NCBI GenBank assembly: GCA_947488625.1
Contig: CANKZR010000001.1
Location: 248,001 to 312,000, forward strand
Reading direction: 5' to 3'
From: an uncultured Sphingomonadaceae bacterium
GTDB lineage: Bacteria; Pseudomonadota; Alphaproteobacteria; Sphingomonadales; Sphingomonadaceae
Length of the DNA stretch: 64,000 nucleotides
Under the pieces are notes generated by a model. It searched no databases, was not told the DNA's origin, and was given only the letters and a program-made list of their open reading frames with translations. This document shows, piece by piece, positions 8,662-18,089 of the stretch. Numbering within the stretch: the first letter of the stretch is position 1; each line of letters starts with the position of its first letter. The position numbers and the translations under genes were made by a program.

Positions 8662-9429
8662 ATGAACGACCCAGCAAGCCGCTCGATCAACGACCCCGTG
8701 AACGACACGGTCTCCTTCGGTTATGAAGACGTTGCACCGGAAGAGAAGACGCAGCGCGTGGGCGCGGTCTTTTCCAATGTCGCGCGCAAGTACGATATCA
8801 TGAACGATGCCATGTCGGGCGGTATGCACCGCTTGTGGAAAGACCAGTTCGTGCGCCGCGTGAAGCCGCAGCCGGGCGAGGCCATACTGGATATGGCAGG
8901 CGGCACCGGCGACATTGCTTTCCGCATGGCCGCGAAGGGCGCCGAAGTGGTGGTGGCCGACATCAATCAGGACATGCTGGACGTTGGCATAGAACGCGCG
9001 ATGGAACGCGGTCTCGCTGGTCTGTCGTGGTCGTGCCAGAATGCCGAGACGCTGACCTATCCTGACAGGCAGTTCGACGCCTACACCATCGTCTTCGGCA
9101 TTCGTAACGTGACCCATATCGACAAGGCGCTGGCCGAGGCGCACCGTGTGCTGAAATACGGCGGGCGATTCTATTGCATGGAGTTTTCCACCACCGAATG
9201 GCCGGGTTTCAAGGAACTATACGACGCCTATTCGCACAAGCTGATGCCGCAAATCGGCAAGGCAATTGCGGGCGACGAGGAAAGCTATCGCTATCTGGCC
9301 GAATCGATCCGCCGTTTTCCCAAGCCGCCCGAATTCGAGGCGATGATAAGGGATGCAGGCTTCGTGCGCACGCGAGTGGAAAAGATCCTGGGCGGCGCGG
9401 TGAATATCCATTCGGGCTGGAAAGTCTGA
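8662..9429 (+). CDS. ubiE: Ubiquinone/menaquinone biosynthesis C-methyltransferase
   Basis: VFSNVARKYDIMNDAMSGGMHRLWKD and GGTGDIAFRMA motifs. Confidence 0.95.
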   Translation: MNDPASRSINDPVNDTVSFGYEDVAPEEKTQRVGAVFSNVARKYDIMNDAMSGGMHRLWKDQFVRRVKPQPGEAILDMAGGTGDIAFRMAAKGAEVVVADINQDMLDVGIERAMERGLAGLSWSCQNAETLTYPDRQFDAYTIVFGIRNVTHIDKALAEAHRVLKYGGRFYCMEFSTTEWPGFKELYDAYSHKLMPQIGKAIAGDEESYRYLAESIRRFPKPPEFEAMIRDAGFVRTRVEKILGGAVNIHSGWKV

Positions 9430-9433
9430 CCGG

Positions 9434-10990
9434 GTGACACGTCCCGCAACGCATATCTGGCGGCTTCTGAAATGGGGGCGCATCCTTGCGCGTCACGGCG
9501 CCCTGCGCGGGATCGAGCGTGATCCCAATACGCCTGCGCCGGTAAAGCGCTTGTGCCGTGTTGCGCGTTTCGGCACGATCCAGCCGCAAGAGCCCGACTA
9601 TGCAGGGGCATTTCGCGATATCGGACCTGCCGCGATCAAGCTGGGGCAGACGCTGGCAACTCGTCCCGACCTTGTAGGCGACGAGGCAGCAAAGAACCTG
9701 CTGAGCCTGCAGGACAGCCTGCCGCCGGTGCCCTTCGCCGCGATCCGCAAGCAGATCGAGGACAGCTTCGAGCGGCCGCTGGAAGATATCTTCGCCGAAG
9801 TCGATCCCGACCCCGTGGGTGCTGCATCCATCGCACAGGTCCACAAAGGCGTGACGACAGAGGGGCGCACCGTCGCCATCAAGGTTCTGCGCCCTGGCAT
9901 CCGCGAGAAGTTCGAGCGTGACATCGCCACCTACGAATGGGCTGCGGCGCATCTGGAAGGCATGGGCGGCGAGGCCCGCCGCCTGCGCCCGCGGCTCACC
10001 ATTGCCAACTTCAAGCGCTGGACCAATTCGGAGCTGGATTTCCGGCGCGAAGCGGCCAGCGCGTCCGAACTGGCGGACGAGATGCGCAGCGTTGCAGGCT
10101 ATGCCATCCCCGGCATCGACTGGGACCGCACCAATGGCCGCGTGCTGACGATCGAATGGATCGACGGGGTCAAGATCAGCAATATGGAAGCGCTGATCGA
10201 AGGCGGGCAGGACATGCCCGATCTGGCCCGGCGGCTGGTGCTGGCCTTCCTGACGCAGGCGATCAGCGGCGGTTTCTTCCATGCCGACATGCACCAGGGA
10301 AACCTGTTCGTGAAAGCCGATGGGACCATCGTGGCCATCGATTTCGGGATCATGGGCCGGATTGACCGGCGCGCGCGGCAATGGCTGGCGGAAATTCTCT
10401 ACGGCCTGATCACCGGCAATTACAAACGCGTGGCCGAGATACACTTCGAGGCGCAATATGTGCCCAGTTATCACTCGGTAGACGAGTTCGCGACCGCGCT
10501 GCGCGCCGTGGGCGAGCCGATGCGCGGCAAGCCGGTGAGCGAGCTTTCCGTCGGGCAGATGCTGGACGGCCTGTTTGCCATCACCCGCGATTTCGACATG
10601 CAGACCCAGCCGCACCTCTTGTTGCTGCAAAAAACCATGGTGATGGTGGAAGGCATTGCCACCCAGCTTAATCCGCAGATCAACATGTGGGACGTATCGG
10701 CGCCTTTCGTGCGCAGCTGGATACGCGACGAGCTGGGTCCGGAAGCCGCGATTGCCGATCGCATCCGTACCGATGTGGATACCCTGCTTCGCATTCCCGA
10801 CCTCGTACGCCGGATAGAGGATCGCTTCCCCGCCAAAGGCGGCGCACCCGAAGCGCCGCCTTTGCCCGAAGTTGAACTGGTGTGGGAGCGCAAGCAGCGT
10901 GAAGGACGCGGCTGGATAGGCTATGTCGTCGCCGCCGCGCTGGGCGGGGTGGCCGTATGGGGGGCGACGCTAGCGGGCCTGATCGGCTAA
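9434..10990 (+). CDS. ubiB: Ubiquinone biosynthesis accessory kinase-like protein
   Basis: KLGQTLATRPDLV, ASIAQVHKG, FFHADMHQGNLFV, AIDFGIMGR. Confidence 0.94.
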   Translation: MTRPATHIWRLLKWGRILARHGALRGIERDPNTPAPVKRLCRVARFGTIQPQEPDYAGAFRDIGPAAIKLGQTLATRPDLVGDEAAKNLLSLQDSLPPVPFAAIRKQIEDSFERPLEDIFAEVDPDPVGAASIAQVHKGVTTEGRTVAIKVLRPGIREKFERDIATYEWAAAHLEGMGGEARRLRPRLTIANFKRWTNSELDFRREAASASELADEMRSVAGYAIPGIDWDRTNGRVLTIEWIDGVKISNMEALIEGGQDMPDLARRLVLAFLTQAISGGFFHADMHQGNLFVKADGTIVAIDFGIMGRIDRRARQWLAEILYGLITGNYKRVAEIHFEAQYVPSYHSVDEFATALRAVGEPMRGKPVSELSVGQMLDGLFAITRDFDMQTQPHLLLLQKTMVMVEGIATQLNPQINMWDVSAPFVRSWIRDELGPEAAIADRIRTDVDTLLRIPDLVRRIEDRFPAKGGAPEAPPLPEVELVWERKQREGRGWIGYVVAAALGGVAVWGATLAGLIG

Positions 10991-11051
10991 GGATTGGGGA
11001 AACCGCGCTGCACCGCTTGAGCCTGGCACCATCGCAGTCCAGACAATCGCC

Positions 11052-12149
11052 ATGACCAATCCGCTTAGATGGTGGGAGGACCTTGGGCGTCCGCTGGCGC
11101 GCCTGCCGCGATGGGCTGCTGCCGCGCTGCTGGCCCTGCTGGCGACGCTGATGGTGTGGAGTGCCGTTGCCACGGGGCCGGGCGGCACGGCTCCCAGCGC
11201 GCAGACAGAGGTCGAGGCTGACCGTTCCGGGGGCGATCTTGCCCTCTACGCGCGCATTTCGCAGCGCGTGGCCAACGGTGAAGACTATTACGTGGCTGCC
11301 CTGGATGAGCAGCGCTCCGGGGATTATCCCACGCGGCCCTTCGTCACGGTGCGTCTGCCCACCTTGTCATGGCTGCATGCCAGCATCGGCGTCGACGGCG
11401 TAAGGATGCTCGGCATGGTATTGCTGCTGGGCTGCATGTTCGGCCTGCACCAGCGGCTGCCGCTTACCATGCCAACTGCAGAACGCGTGGGTGCCCTGTT
11501 CATGCTGGCGCTGGGCGGCGCTGCGGTGGCGGCGCCGCAGTCCGGACTGGTGCATGAGGTGCTGGCAGGCTTGCTGCTGACCCTGGCTTTCACGCTTTAT
11601 ACGCCTTCGCGCTGGTGGCCCAGCCTGCTGGCGGCGGGGCTGGCGCTGGCGGTGCGCGAACTGGCCGCGCCTTTCGTTCTACTGTGGCTGGCCTTTGCAA
11701 TCGGCGATAAACGCTGGCGCGAAATTGCGGCGCTGTGTCTTCTTCTCACTCTCTTCGCGGCTGGCATGTATTTCCATTACCTTGGCGTGGAGGCGCAATC
11801 CCTGCCGGGTGATCCGGCGTCCCAAGGCTGGGACGGTTTGGCAGGCCTTGCCTTGCCGCTGCTGGCCCTATCGCGCCTTACCGCGCTGCTGGTGCTGCCC
11901 ACCGTGCTTGCCGCGCCGCTGGCGATCCTGCCGTTCGTGGGATGGCTGGGGCTGGGCGGGCGGATGGGACTGTTCGGCGTGCTATGGTTTGCCGGGTTCT
12001 TCACCGCGATGGCGCTATTCGCCCGGCCAGAGAATTTCTATTGGGTGCAGCTGACATTGCCCGCCTATATGGCAGGCATGGCCCTGGCCCCGCGCGCGAT
12101 CGTCGAATTGGGAAAAATATCTTTCGGGCAAAGGGAAAGGCAACCTTAA
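11052..12149 (+). CDS. Hypothetical polytopic membrane protein
   Basis: Long ORF with multiple hydrophobic segments between ubiB and coaBC. Confidence 0.75.
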   Translation: MTNPLRWWEDLGRPLARLPRWAAAALLALLATLMVWSAVATGPGGTAPSAQTEVEADRSGGDLALYARISQRVANGEDYYVAALDEQRSGDYPTRPFVTVRLPTLSWLHASIGVDGVRMLGMVLLLGCMFGLHQRLPLTMPTAERVGALFMLALGGAAVAAPQSGLVHEVLAGLLLTLAFTLYTPSRWWPSLLAAGLALAVRELAAPFVLLWLAFAIGDKRWREIAALCLLLTLFAAGMYFHYLGVEAQSLPGDPASQGWDGLAGLALPLLALSRLTALLVLPTVLAAPLAILPFVGWLGLGGRMGLFGVLWFAGFFTAMALFARPENFYWVQLTLPAYMAGMALAPRAIVELGKISFGQRERQP

Positions 12150-12166
12150 CCAAGATTTGCCAAGAC

Positions 12167-12193
12167 GCCCGCTTGGACTATTAGCGGGCTTTG
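12167..12193 (+). terminator. Terminator-like hairpin immediately 5' of coaBC
   Basis: gcccgct-tggactatt-agcgggc followed by tttgt, ending about 7-10 nt before the coaBC ATG. Confidence 0.4.
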
Positions 12194-12199
12194 TAACCG

Positions 12200-13939
12200 A
12201 TGCTTGAGCAGCGGATTGATGGTTTGGAACAGGAGGGACAGTCGACCAGTCCTAGAATCCTGCTTGTGGTGGGTGGCGGTATCGCTGCCTACAAGTCTTG
12301 TGAGCTCGTTCGCCTGATAGCCAAGGGCGGGGGCGAGACGAACTGTGTCCTCACCAATGGGGGCGCGCAATTCGTCACGCCCATGGCGCTGGCCGCGCTT
12401 TCGGGCAACCAGGTCCACACCTCGCTGTGGGATCTGAAGAACGAAGCCGAGATCGGCCATATCCAGCTATCGCGGGAAGCGGACCTCGTGGTAGTCTGTC
12501 CCGCGACTGCAGACCTGATGGCGAAGATGAATGCCGGCATCGCCGATGATCTGGCCACCACGCTGATTCTCGCCACGGACAAGCCCGTACTGACCGTTCC
12601 AGCCATGAACGTGAAGATGTGGGAGCATCCCGCCACGCAGCGCAACATCGAGAATTTGCGCGATTCCGGTGTGCGGGTGATGACGCCCGACGAGGGCGCG
12701 ATGGCCTGCGGAGAATTTGGCCCCGGTCGCCTGCCCGACCCCGAAATGGTGTGGCTGGAAATCGCCGACATGCTGGGCCTTGATCCCGGTATCGCGGGAC
12801 AGGATATCGAGGACTACCTGCGCGCCGTGGAAGCGGGTGCGGAGGAGGAAGATTTCGAAGACGACAAGTTCGGCGACGATCATCCCGGCGGGCTAGCCGG
12901 AATGCTGGCCAGCATCATTCCGCGCTCCAACCCGCGCAAGATCGAGGATGACGAAGTCACCTTCGACGGCGAAAAATTGGAAGACGGCGAGCTTGAAGGC
13001 GAAGAGGCGCTGGGCGACGGTCCGGACCTGCCGGAGCCTGATTACACTGGCGTCGAACACCTGATGGCGACCAAGGGCAAGGCCAAGGCCGCCCCGCCGA
13101 CCGATCGCGAAGCCATCAACCACGAAGTCAACGCGCGTCAGGAGGCTCCGCAACCATTCGAGGGCGAGGAGGCCGCGGCCCCGGTCAATCCGCTGGAGCC
13201 GGGGCATGTGCAATCGCCTGAACTCGATCCGATCGACACCTTCGATCCGCTTGCCGGGCAGCCTGGTTTCGAGGACGCTATCGAGCATCGCCCGCTGTAC
13301 GGGAAACATATCCTTGTCACCGCCGGGCCAACGCACGAGCCGATCGACCCCGTGCGCTATCTGGCCAACCGTTCCAGCGGAAAGCAGGGCTTTGCCATCG
13401 CCGCCGCCGCTGCGGCCGCCGGGGCCAGGGTGACGCTGGTGGCTGGCCCGGTTCATCTGCGCACGCCCTTGGGGGTGGAACGTATCGACGTGGAAAGCGC
13501 CGAGGACATGGCCCGCGCCGTGCGCGAGACGCTGCCGGTCGATGCCGCTGTCATGGTGGCCGCTGTCGCCGACTGGCGCACGCGCGACTACAACGACATC
13601 AAGATCAAGAAGCGCGGCTCTGCCCCGCCAGCGCTGGTGCTGTCCGAGAATCCCGATATTCTCGCCAGCGTGGCCGCCAATCCCAAGCGGCCCGACCTGC
13701 TGATCGGCTTTGCTGCGGAAACCAATGATGTGGTCGACAATGCCCGCAAGAAGCGCAAGAGCAAAGGCGTCGACTGGATCGTCGCGAATGACGTGTCGGG
13801 CGAAGTGATGGGCGGTGACGACAACCAGGTCCACCTTGTGAAGGAAGGCAAGGTGGAGCACTGGGATCCGATGACGAAACAGGATGTGGCCACGAAACTG
13901 GTCGAGGAAATGGCTGCAAAGTTGACTGCCGATGACTGA
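12200..13939 (+). CDS. coaBC: Bifunctional phosphopantothenoylcysteine decarboxylase/phosphopantothenate-cysteine ligase with extended linker
   Basis: CoaC part ([43 protein letters not shown]) and CoaB part ([34 protein letters not shown]) separated by about 170 acidic residues. Confidence 0.94.
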   Translation: MLEQRIDGLEQEGQSTSPRILLVVGGGIAAYKSCELVRLIAKGGGETNCVLTNGGAQFVTPMALAALSGNQVHTSLWDLKNEAEIGHIQLSREADLVVVCPATADLMAKMNAGIADDLATTLILATDKPVLTVPAMNVKMWEHPATQRNIENLRDSGVRVMTPDEGAMACGEFGPGRLPDPEMVWLEIADMLGLDPGIAGQDIEDYLRAVEAGAEEEDFEDDKFGDDHPGGLAGMLASIIPRSNPRKIEDDEVTFDGEKLEDGELEGEEALGDGPDLPEPDYTGVEHLMATKGKAKAAPPTDREAINHEVNARQEAPQPFEGEEAAAPVNPLEPGHVQSPELDPIDTFDPLAGQPGFEDAIEHRPLYGKHILVTAGPTHEPIDPVRYLANRSSGKQGFAIAAAAAAAGARVTLVAGPVHLRTPLGVERIDVESAEDMARAVRETLPVDAAVMVAAVADWRTRDYNDIKIKKRGSAPPALVLSENPDILASVAANPKRPDLLIGFAAETNDVVDNARKKRKSKGVDWIVANDVSGEVMGGDDNQVHLVKEGKVEHWDPMTKQDVATKLVEEMAAKLTADD

Positions 13940-14390
13940 TCGCGTGCCGGTTAAGCTGAAGCGCCTGCCGCACGGTCATGGACTGGATCTGCCCGCCTAT
14001 GCCACGCAGGGCGCAGCGGGCATGGATGTGGTTGCGGCAGAGAATATCACGCTGCGCCCCGGATCGCGCCATGCGGTGGCCACGGGCTTTGCCGTGGCAA
14101 TCCCTCAGGGATACGAAATTCAGGTGCGCCCCCGTTCGGGGCTGGCGCTGAAGCACGGCATTACGGTGCCCAACACGCCCGGCACGATCGACAGCGACTA
14201 TCGCGGCGAGTTGAAGGTCATCATGATCAACCTTTCGGACGACAATTTCCCCATCCAGCGCGGCGACCGGATTGCCCAGCTGGTGCTGGCGCCGGTGACG
14301 GTGGCCGGATGGGAAGAGGTGGAAGACCTTGATGAAACCGCGCGCGGCGCAGGCGGCTTCGGTTCTACCGGAGGGCACCAAGCGCTTTAG
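13932..14390 (+). CDS. dut: dUTP diphosphatase
   Basis: [50 protein letters not shown]. Confidence 0.96.
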   Translation: MTDRVPVKLKRLPHGHGLDLPAYATQGAAGMDVVAAENITLRPGSRHAVATGFAVAIPQGYEIQVRPRSGLALKHGITVPNTPGTIDSDYRGELKVIMINLSDDNFPIQRGDRIAQLVLAPVTVAGWEEVEDLDETARGAGGFGSTGGHQAL

Positions 14391-14968
14391 GTATTCCGCA
14401 TCGCTTCGGTGCGGGCCTCGGCTCGGGCCATGCTGTGAAAAGATAGCGAGGCGGCGAACCACAGGGCCGCGAGCAGGGCAAGCACGCCCCACTCCACGTC
14501 ATGGCCCGGCATGATTCGCTGCGCCGCCAGTCCCAGTGCCAACTGGCTGACGGCGAGAATCCCCGTGATCGTCGCCATCGCGCGTGGCCGAAACCGCAGG
14601 AGGATAGAGGCTACGATTGCCATCGCGAGTAGCGTGAAGAAGCGCGGGTTGATCGACGCATCCTCGTCGCCGATAATTCCGACCGCCAGGTTGCTCCATA
14701 CGGTGAAGAAGGCGGCAAAGATGGCGAGGGCAAATCCAATCAGGTGTTGCCAGCTGCGTGCCAGCCTTAGTCCGCCTTCCGCTGCCAGACCGGTTATCAG
14801 CAGAATAACTGTCGCCATCGCGAAATCGCCGGTTGTCCAGTCGACCTCATCGGAAAATTGCATGGCAATGGCCGGCAGGGCCAGAAGCGCGGCAGCCGTG
14901 CTCCACCCGGCGATGCGCCAGCCGATCAGCCGCTGGTGAAAGGGAGTATCGTCGGTGGTTCGTGTCAT
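14387..14968 (-). CDS. Hypothetical membrane protein
   Basis: ORF with about six hydrophobic segments, convergent with dut. Confidence 0.7.
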   Translation of the reverse strand: MTRTTDDTPFHQRLIGWRIAGWSTAAALLALPAIAMQFSDEVDWTTGDFAMATVILLITGLAAEGGLRLARSWQHLIGFALAIFAAFFTVWSNLAVGIIGDEDASINPRFFTLLAMAIVASILLRFRPRAMATITGILAVSQLALGLAAQRIMPGHDVEWGVLALLAALWFAASLSFHSMARAEARTEAMRNT

Positions 14969-15097
14969 GGTCTAAATCCTGTCGCTGTCATGGCCACCTT
15001 GATGCGCCATTACGCGGGTGACCGGCATGAGGAATTCGTGAGCAATGGCTGAAAACCTTCCGCTTGTTCGCAAGACGGAATAAGACCGTCACCCACG

Positions 15098-16183
15098 ATG
15101 CAAGACGAACCGCCCATCCTTCATTTCGAGCCATTCACGCTGGACCGCGCCAACCGTCGCCTTATGCGCGAGGGGGATGAGATGGACATCGGCAGCCGCT
15201 ATTTCGATGCGCTGGTGCTGCTGGTGGAAGCCCGCGGCGCGCTTGTTACGAAAGACCGCTTCATGGAGGAAGTGTGGCGCGGCGTGCCTGTGACGGACGA
15301 GGCGCTGACGCAATGTATCCGCTCCTTGCGCCGCGCGCTGGACGACGACGCTGCACGTCCGCGCTACATCGCCACCGTTCCCAAGCATGGCTATCGCTTC
15401 GTCGGCACGCTGGATGACGGGGAACCCGCCGTTGCAACTGCACCGGCTGATCCTGTGCCTGCCCTGGGTCCGGCGGGGCGGCTGGCGGCAGCTTCTACCA
15501 TCGGCGGCGCGGTGGCAGGGTTGCTGGGCGGGGTATTTTACGCCGCCATCCTCGCATCGACCGCGGGCGAGCAAGGGAGCGCGGTTTTCCTCACCATCGT
15601 CTCGCTATGCCTGGTGGTGGGCGTGCTGGGCGGGGCGAGTGTCGGCATTGGCATGGCGCTTTTTTACGCTTCGCGCGGGTTAGGTGCCGCCATGCTGATC
15701 GCGGGCGGGGGCGCGGGCGGCCTGGTGATGGGGGCGCTGGGCAGGGTGATAGGTCTGGATCTCTTCCATGTGCTGGCAAGCGTCGGCCTCGGCCCCGTTA
15801 CCGGCATGCTGGAAGGCGCAATCATCGGGATGCTGGCGGGCGGTGGCTGTGCACTTGCCTTGCGACATGGCAGGATAAGCGGCGGCATCCTGGCCGCGCT
15901 GCTGGGTGCAGCCGGTGGCACAATATTGGCGCTTGCGGGCGGGCGATTGATGGCAGGCAGCCTCGTGCTGCTGGATCGCTCGCTCGATGGCTCCCGCTTG
16001 CGACTGGACGCGATGGGAGCGATGTTTGGCGAAAGCAATTTCGGTACGACCAGCCTCGCGATCAGCGCTGCTGTAGAAGCGGCGGTTTTCGTCACCTGCG
16101 TGGCACTGGCGGTGCAGCGCGTGGGTTGGGTGCAAAAGGAAAAGGCGGCGCCTCGCGACACCGCCCTTTCCGATTTCAGGTAG
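15098..16183 (+). CDS. Winged-helix (OmpR/CadC-type) transcriptional regulator with polytopic Gly/Ala-rich membrane domain
   Basis: N-terminal FTLDRANRRLMREGDEMDIGSRYFDALVLLVEARGALVTKDRFMEEVW...IRSLRRALDDD...IATVPKHGYRFV, then several long hydrophobic stretches. Confidence 0.85.
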   Translation: MQDEPPILHFEPFTLDRANRRLMREGDEMDIGSRYFDALVLLVEARGALVTKDRFMEEVWRGVPVTDEALTQCIRSLRRALDDDAARPRYIATVPKHGYRFVGTLDDGEPAVATAPADPVPALGPAGRLAAASTIGGAVAGLLGGVFYAAILASTAGEQGSAVFLTIVSLCLVVGVLGGASVGIGMALFYASRGLGAAMLIAGGGAGGLVMGALGRVIGLDLFHVLASVGLGPVTGMLEGAIIGMLAGGGCALALRHGRISGGILAALLGAAGGTILALAGGRLMAGSLVLLDRSLDGSRLRLDAMGAMFGESNFGTTSLAISAAVEAAVFVTCVALAVQRVGWVQKEKAAPRDTALSDFR

Positions 16184-16190
16184 CTAACAC

Positions 16191-16913
16191 TTACCGCTCG
16201 TCGCGACGTACCGGCTGGTCTTCGGGCGCGATGGAAATGCGTACGGTTTCGCCCGAGTTACCGGGAAAATCGGTGAACATCGCCTCTACCAGATTGGGCA
16301 CGAGGTACTGCAAACGGTCGGAGGTGGAGGCCGCTTCGGCCTTGCCCTCGAACAGGCGCTCACCCGTGGAAGCATCGTCGATCTTCAGGTCGATGCCACT
16401 GGTGTAGACGGTGTAGCTGGAAATGTCCGGACCACGGCTGAAGAACGGATCGTGCCAGCCATAACCCCAGGCGCGATCGCGAACGTAGGCGACGCGGGTG
16501 TTGCCGCGGCGATCACGGAAGACCACCGGACGGGTATAGCTGCGCCACGGACTGTAGAACGGATCACGATAGCCGTACCCAAAGCCGGTGGAGCGGACCC
16601 GTTCGCGGCCATCATCCACGCCGTAGTCGAAGCGCACCAGCAAGGTGGCATCTTCGGCAGAGGCGGCCTGAACATAGCCAAGCTGCGCCATCTCTTCTTC
16701 GACCTCGTCCGCGTAGAGCGAGAATTCAAGACCGCCAGCGAGGGCGGGATCATCGGCGACGACGAAGAAGCTCTGACCCTGCGGCGCAGGTAACTGGCTT
16801 TCAAAGCGCGATACATCGGCGCGGAACGGCGTGGCGCAGGCAGCAAGGCCCAGCGCGATGGCAGGCACGGCGGCCAGCTTTGCACCTTTCATGGAAAACA
16901 GGGATTTCATCAT
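16191..16913 (-). CDS. DUF4136-like lipoprotein
   Basis: Lipobox-like AIALGLAACATPF signal and DUF4136-like composition. Confidence 0.65.
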   Translation of the reverse strand: MMKSLFSMKGAKLAAVPAIALGLAACATPFRADVSRFESQLPAPQGQSFFVVADDPALAGGLEFSLYADEVEEEMAQLGYVQAASAEDATLLVRFDYGVDDGRERVRSTGFGYGYRDPFYSPWRSYTRPVVFRDRRGNTRVAYVRDRAWGYGWHDPFFSRGPDISSYTVYTSGIDLKIDDASTGERLFEGKAEAASTSDRLQYLVPNLVEAMFTDFPGNSGETVRISIAPEDQPVRRDER

Positions 16914-17072
16914 GACAAACTCTCTCAATTGCAAAGGTAGCGCGCGAGGCTCCTTCCGCTCCAACGCGCATGAATTTCTGCGATAATCAGTGCAATAGCA
17001 AGGACAGAGTGAACTGAAGTTGAACTGCATGAGGGCAAAAACGCAGCAATTTCAGTGAGATTGCCTGAAAAA

Positions 17073-18089
17073 TCAGCCTCTCACAAGGCCCAGGGCATCG
17101 TAGGCGGCATCCAGCGTCGGCGTGCCGAGTTCGCGCGCCTGCGCGGCGCCGCGCGCAAGGATCGCATCCAGTTGCTCGCGATCATCCTTTAGCTCCACAA
17201 AACGGTCACGGATCGGGCCGAGCGTGCTCACCATCTTTTCCGCAAGGGCGGGCTTGAACTGACCAAACCCCTGTCCGCCGTGTTCGGCCAGCACGGCCTC
17301 CGGCGTGGTTTCGCCGAGGGCAGCGTAGATGGTGACGAGGTTGAGCGCCTCTGGCCGATCGTCCAGACCGTCCACTTCGCTTGGCAACGGTTCGGGATCG
17401 GTTTTCGCCTTCTTCACCTTCTGCGCCATCGTATCGGCATCATCGGCCAATTCGATCCGGCTCATCTCTGAAGGATCGGACTTGCTCATCTTCTTCGATC
17501 CGTCACGCAGGCTCATGATGCGCGCGGCCTTTGGCGGAATAAACGGTTCGGGCAGGGTGAATACGGGCTTCTCCTCGCTGGCGAAGTCGTTGTTGAACTT
17601 CTGCGCGATGTCGCGCGCCAGTTCCAGGTGCTGCTTCTGGTCGTCACCCACCGGCACATGGGTCGCCTGGTAGAGAAGCACGTCGGCAGCCTGGAGCACG
17701 GGATAGGTGAGCAATGCGGCACTGGCGCTTTCGCGGTTCTTGCCGGCCTTGTCCTTCCACTGCGTCATCCGGTTGAGCCACCCCATTCGCGCGGTTCCGT
17801 TCAGCAGCCACTGCAGTTCCGGATGGGCGGGCACCTGGGCCTGGTTGAACAATACGCAACGCGCCGGGTCCAGCCCGCACGCAACAAGTGCTGCGGCCAT
17901 TTCCAGCGTGTTGGATCTCAGCTCCGCCGGATTGTGCGGCATGCTAAGGGCGTGAAGGTCGGCGAGGAAGAACAGGCACCTGGAATCGCCTTCCATATCG
18001 TCCTGCATCTTCACCCAGTTGCGGATCGCACCAAGATAGTTGCCCAGATGCAGATTTCCGGTTGGCTGGATTCCCGATACGACGATCAT
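17073..18089 (-). CDS. trpS: Tryptophanyl-tRNA synthetase
   Basis: VVSGIQPTGNLHLGNYLGAIRNWV (HIGH-like) and KMSKSDPSEMSRI (KMSKS); start overlaps the murJ stop by 3 nt. Confidence 0.96.
   Translation of the reverse strand: MIVVSGIQPTGNLHLGNYLGAIRNWVKMQDDMEGDSRCLFFLADLHALSMPHNPAELRSNTLEMAAALVACGLDPARCVLFNQAQVPAHPELQWLLNGTARMGWLNRMTQWKDKAGKNRESASAALLTYPVLQAADVLLYQATHVPVGDDQKQHLELARDIAQKFNNDFASEEKPVFTLPEPFIPPKAARIMSLRDGSKKMSKSDPSEMSRIELADDADTMAQKVKKAKTDPEPLPSEVDGLDDRPEALNLVTIYAALGETTPEAVLAEHGGQGFGQFKPALAEKMVSTLGPIRDRFVELKDDREQLDAILARGAAQARELGTPTLDAAYDALGLVRG

Noticed and set aside
9209-10630. 473-aa minus-strand ORF opposite ubiB
   Set aside because: UbiB motifs on the plus strand are unambiguous.
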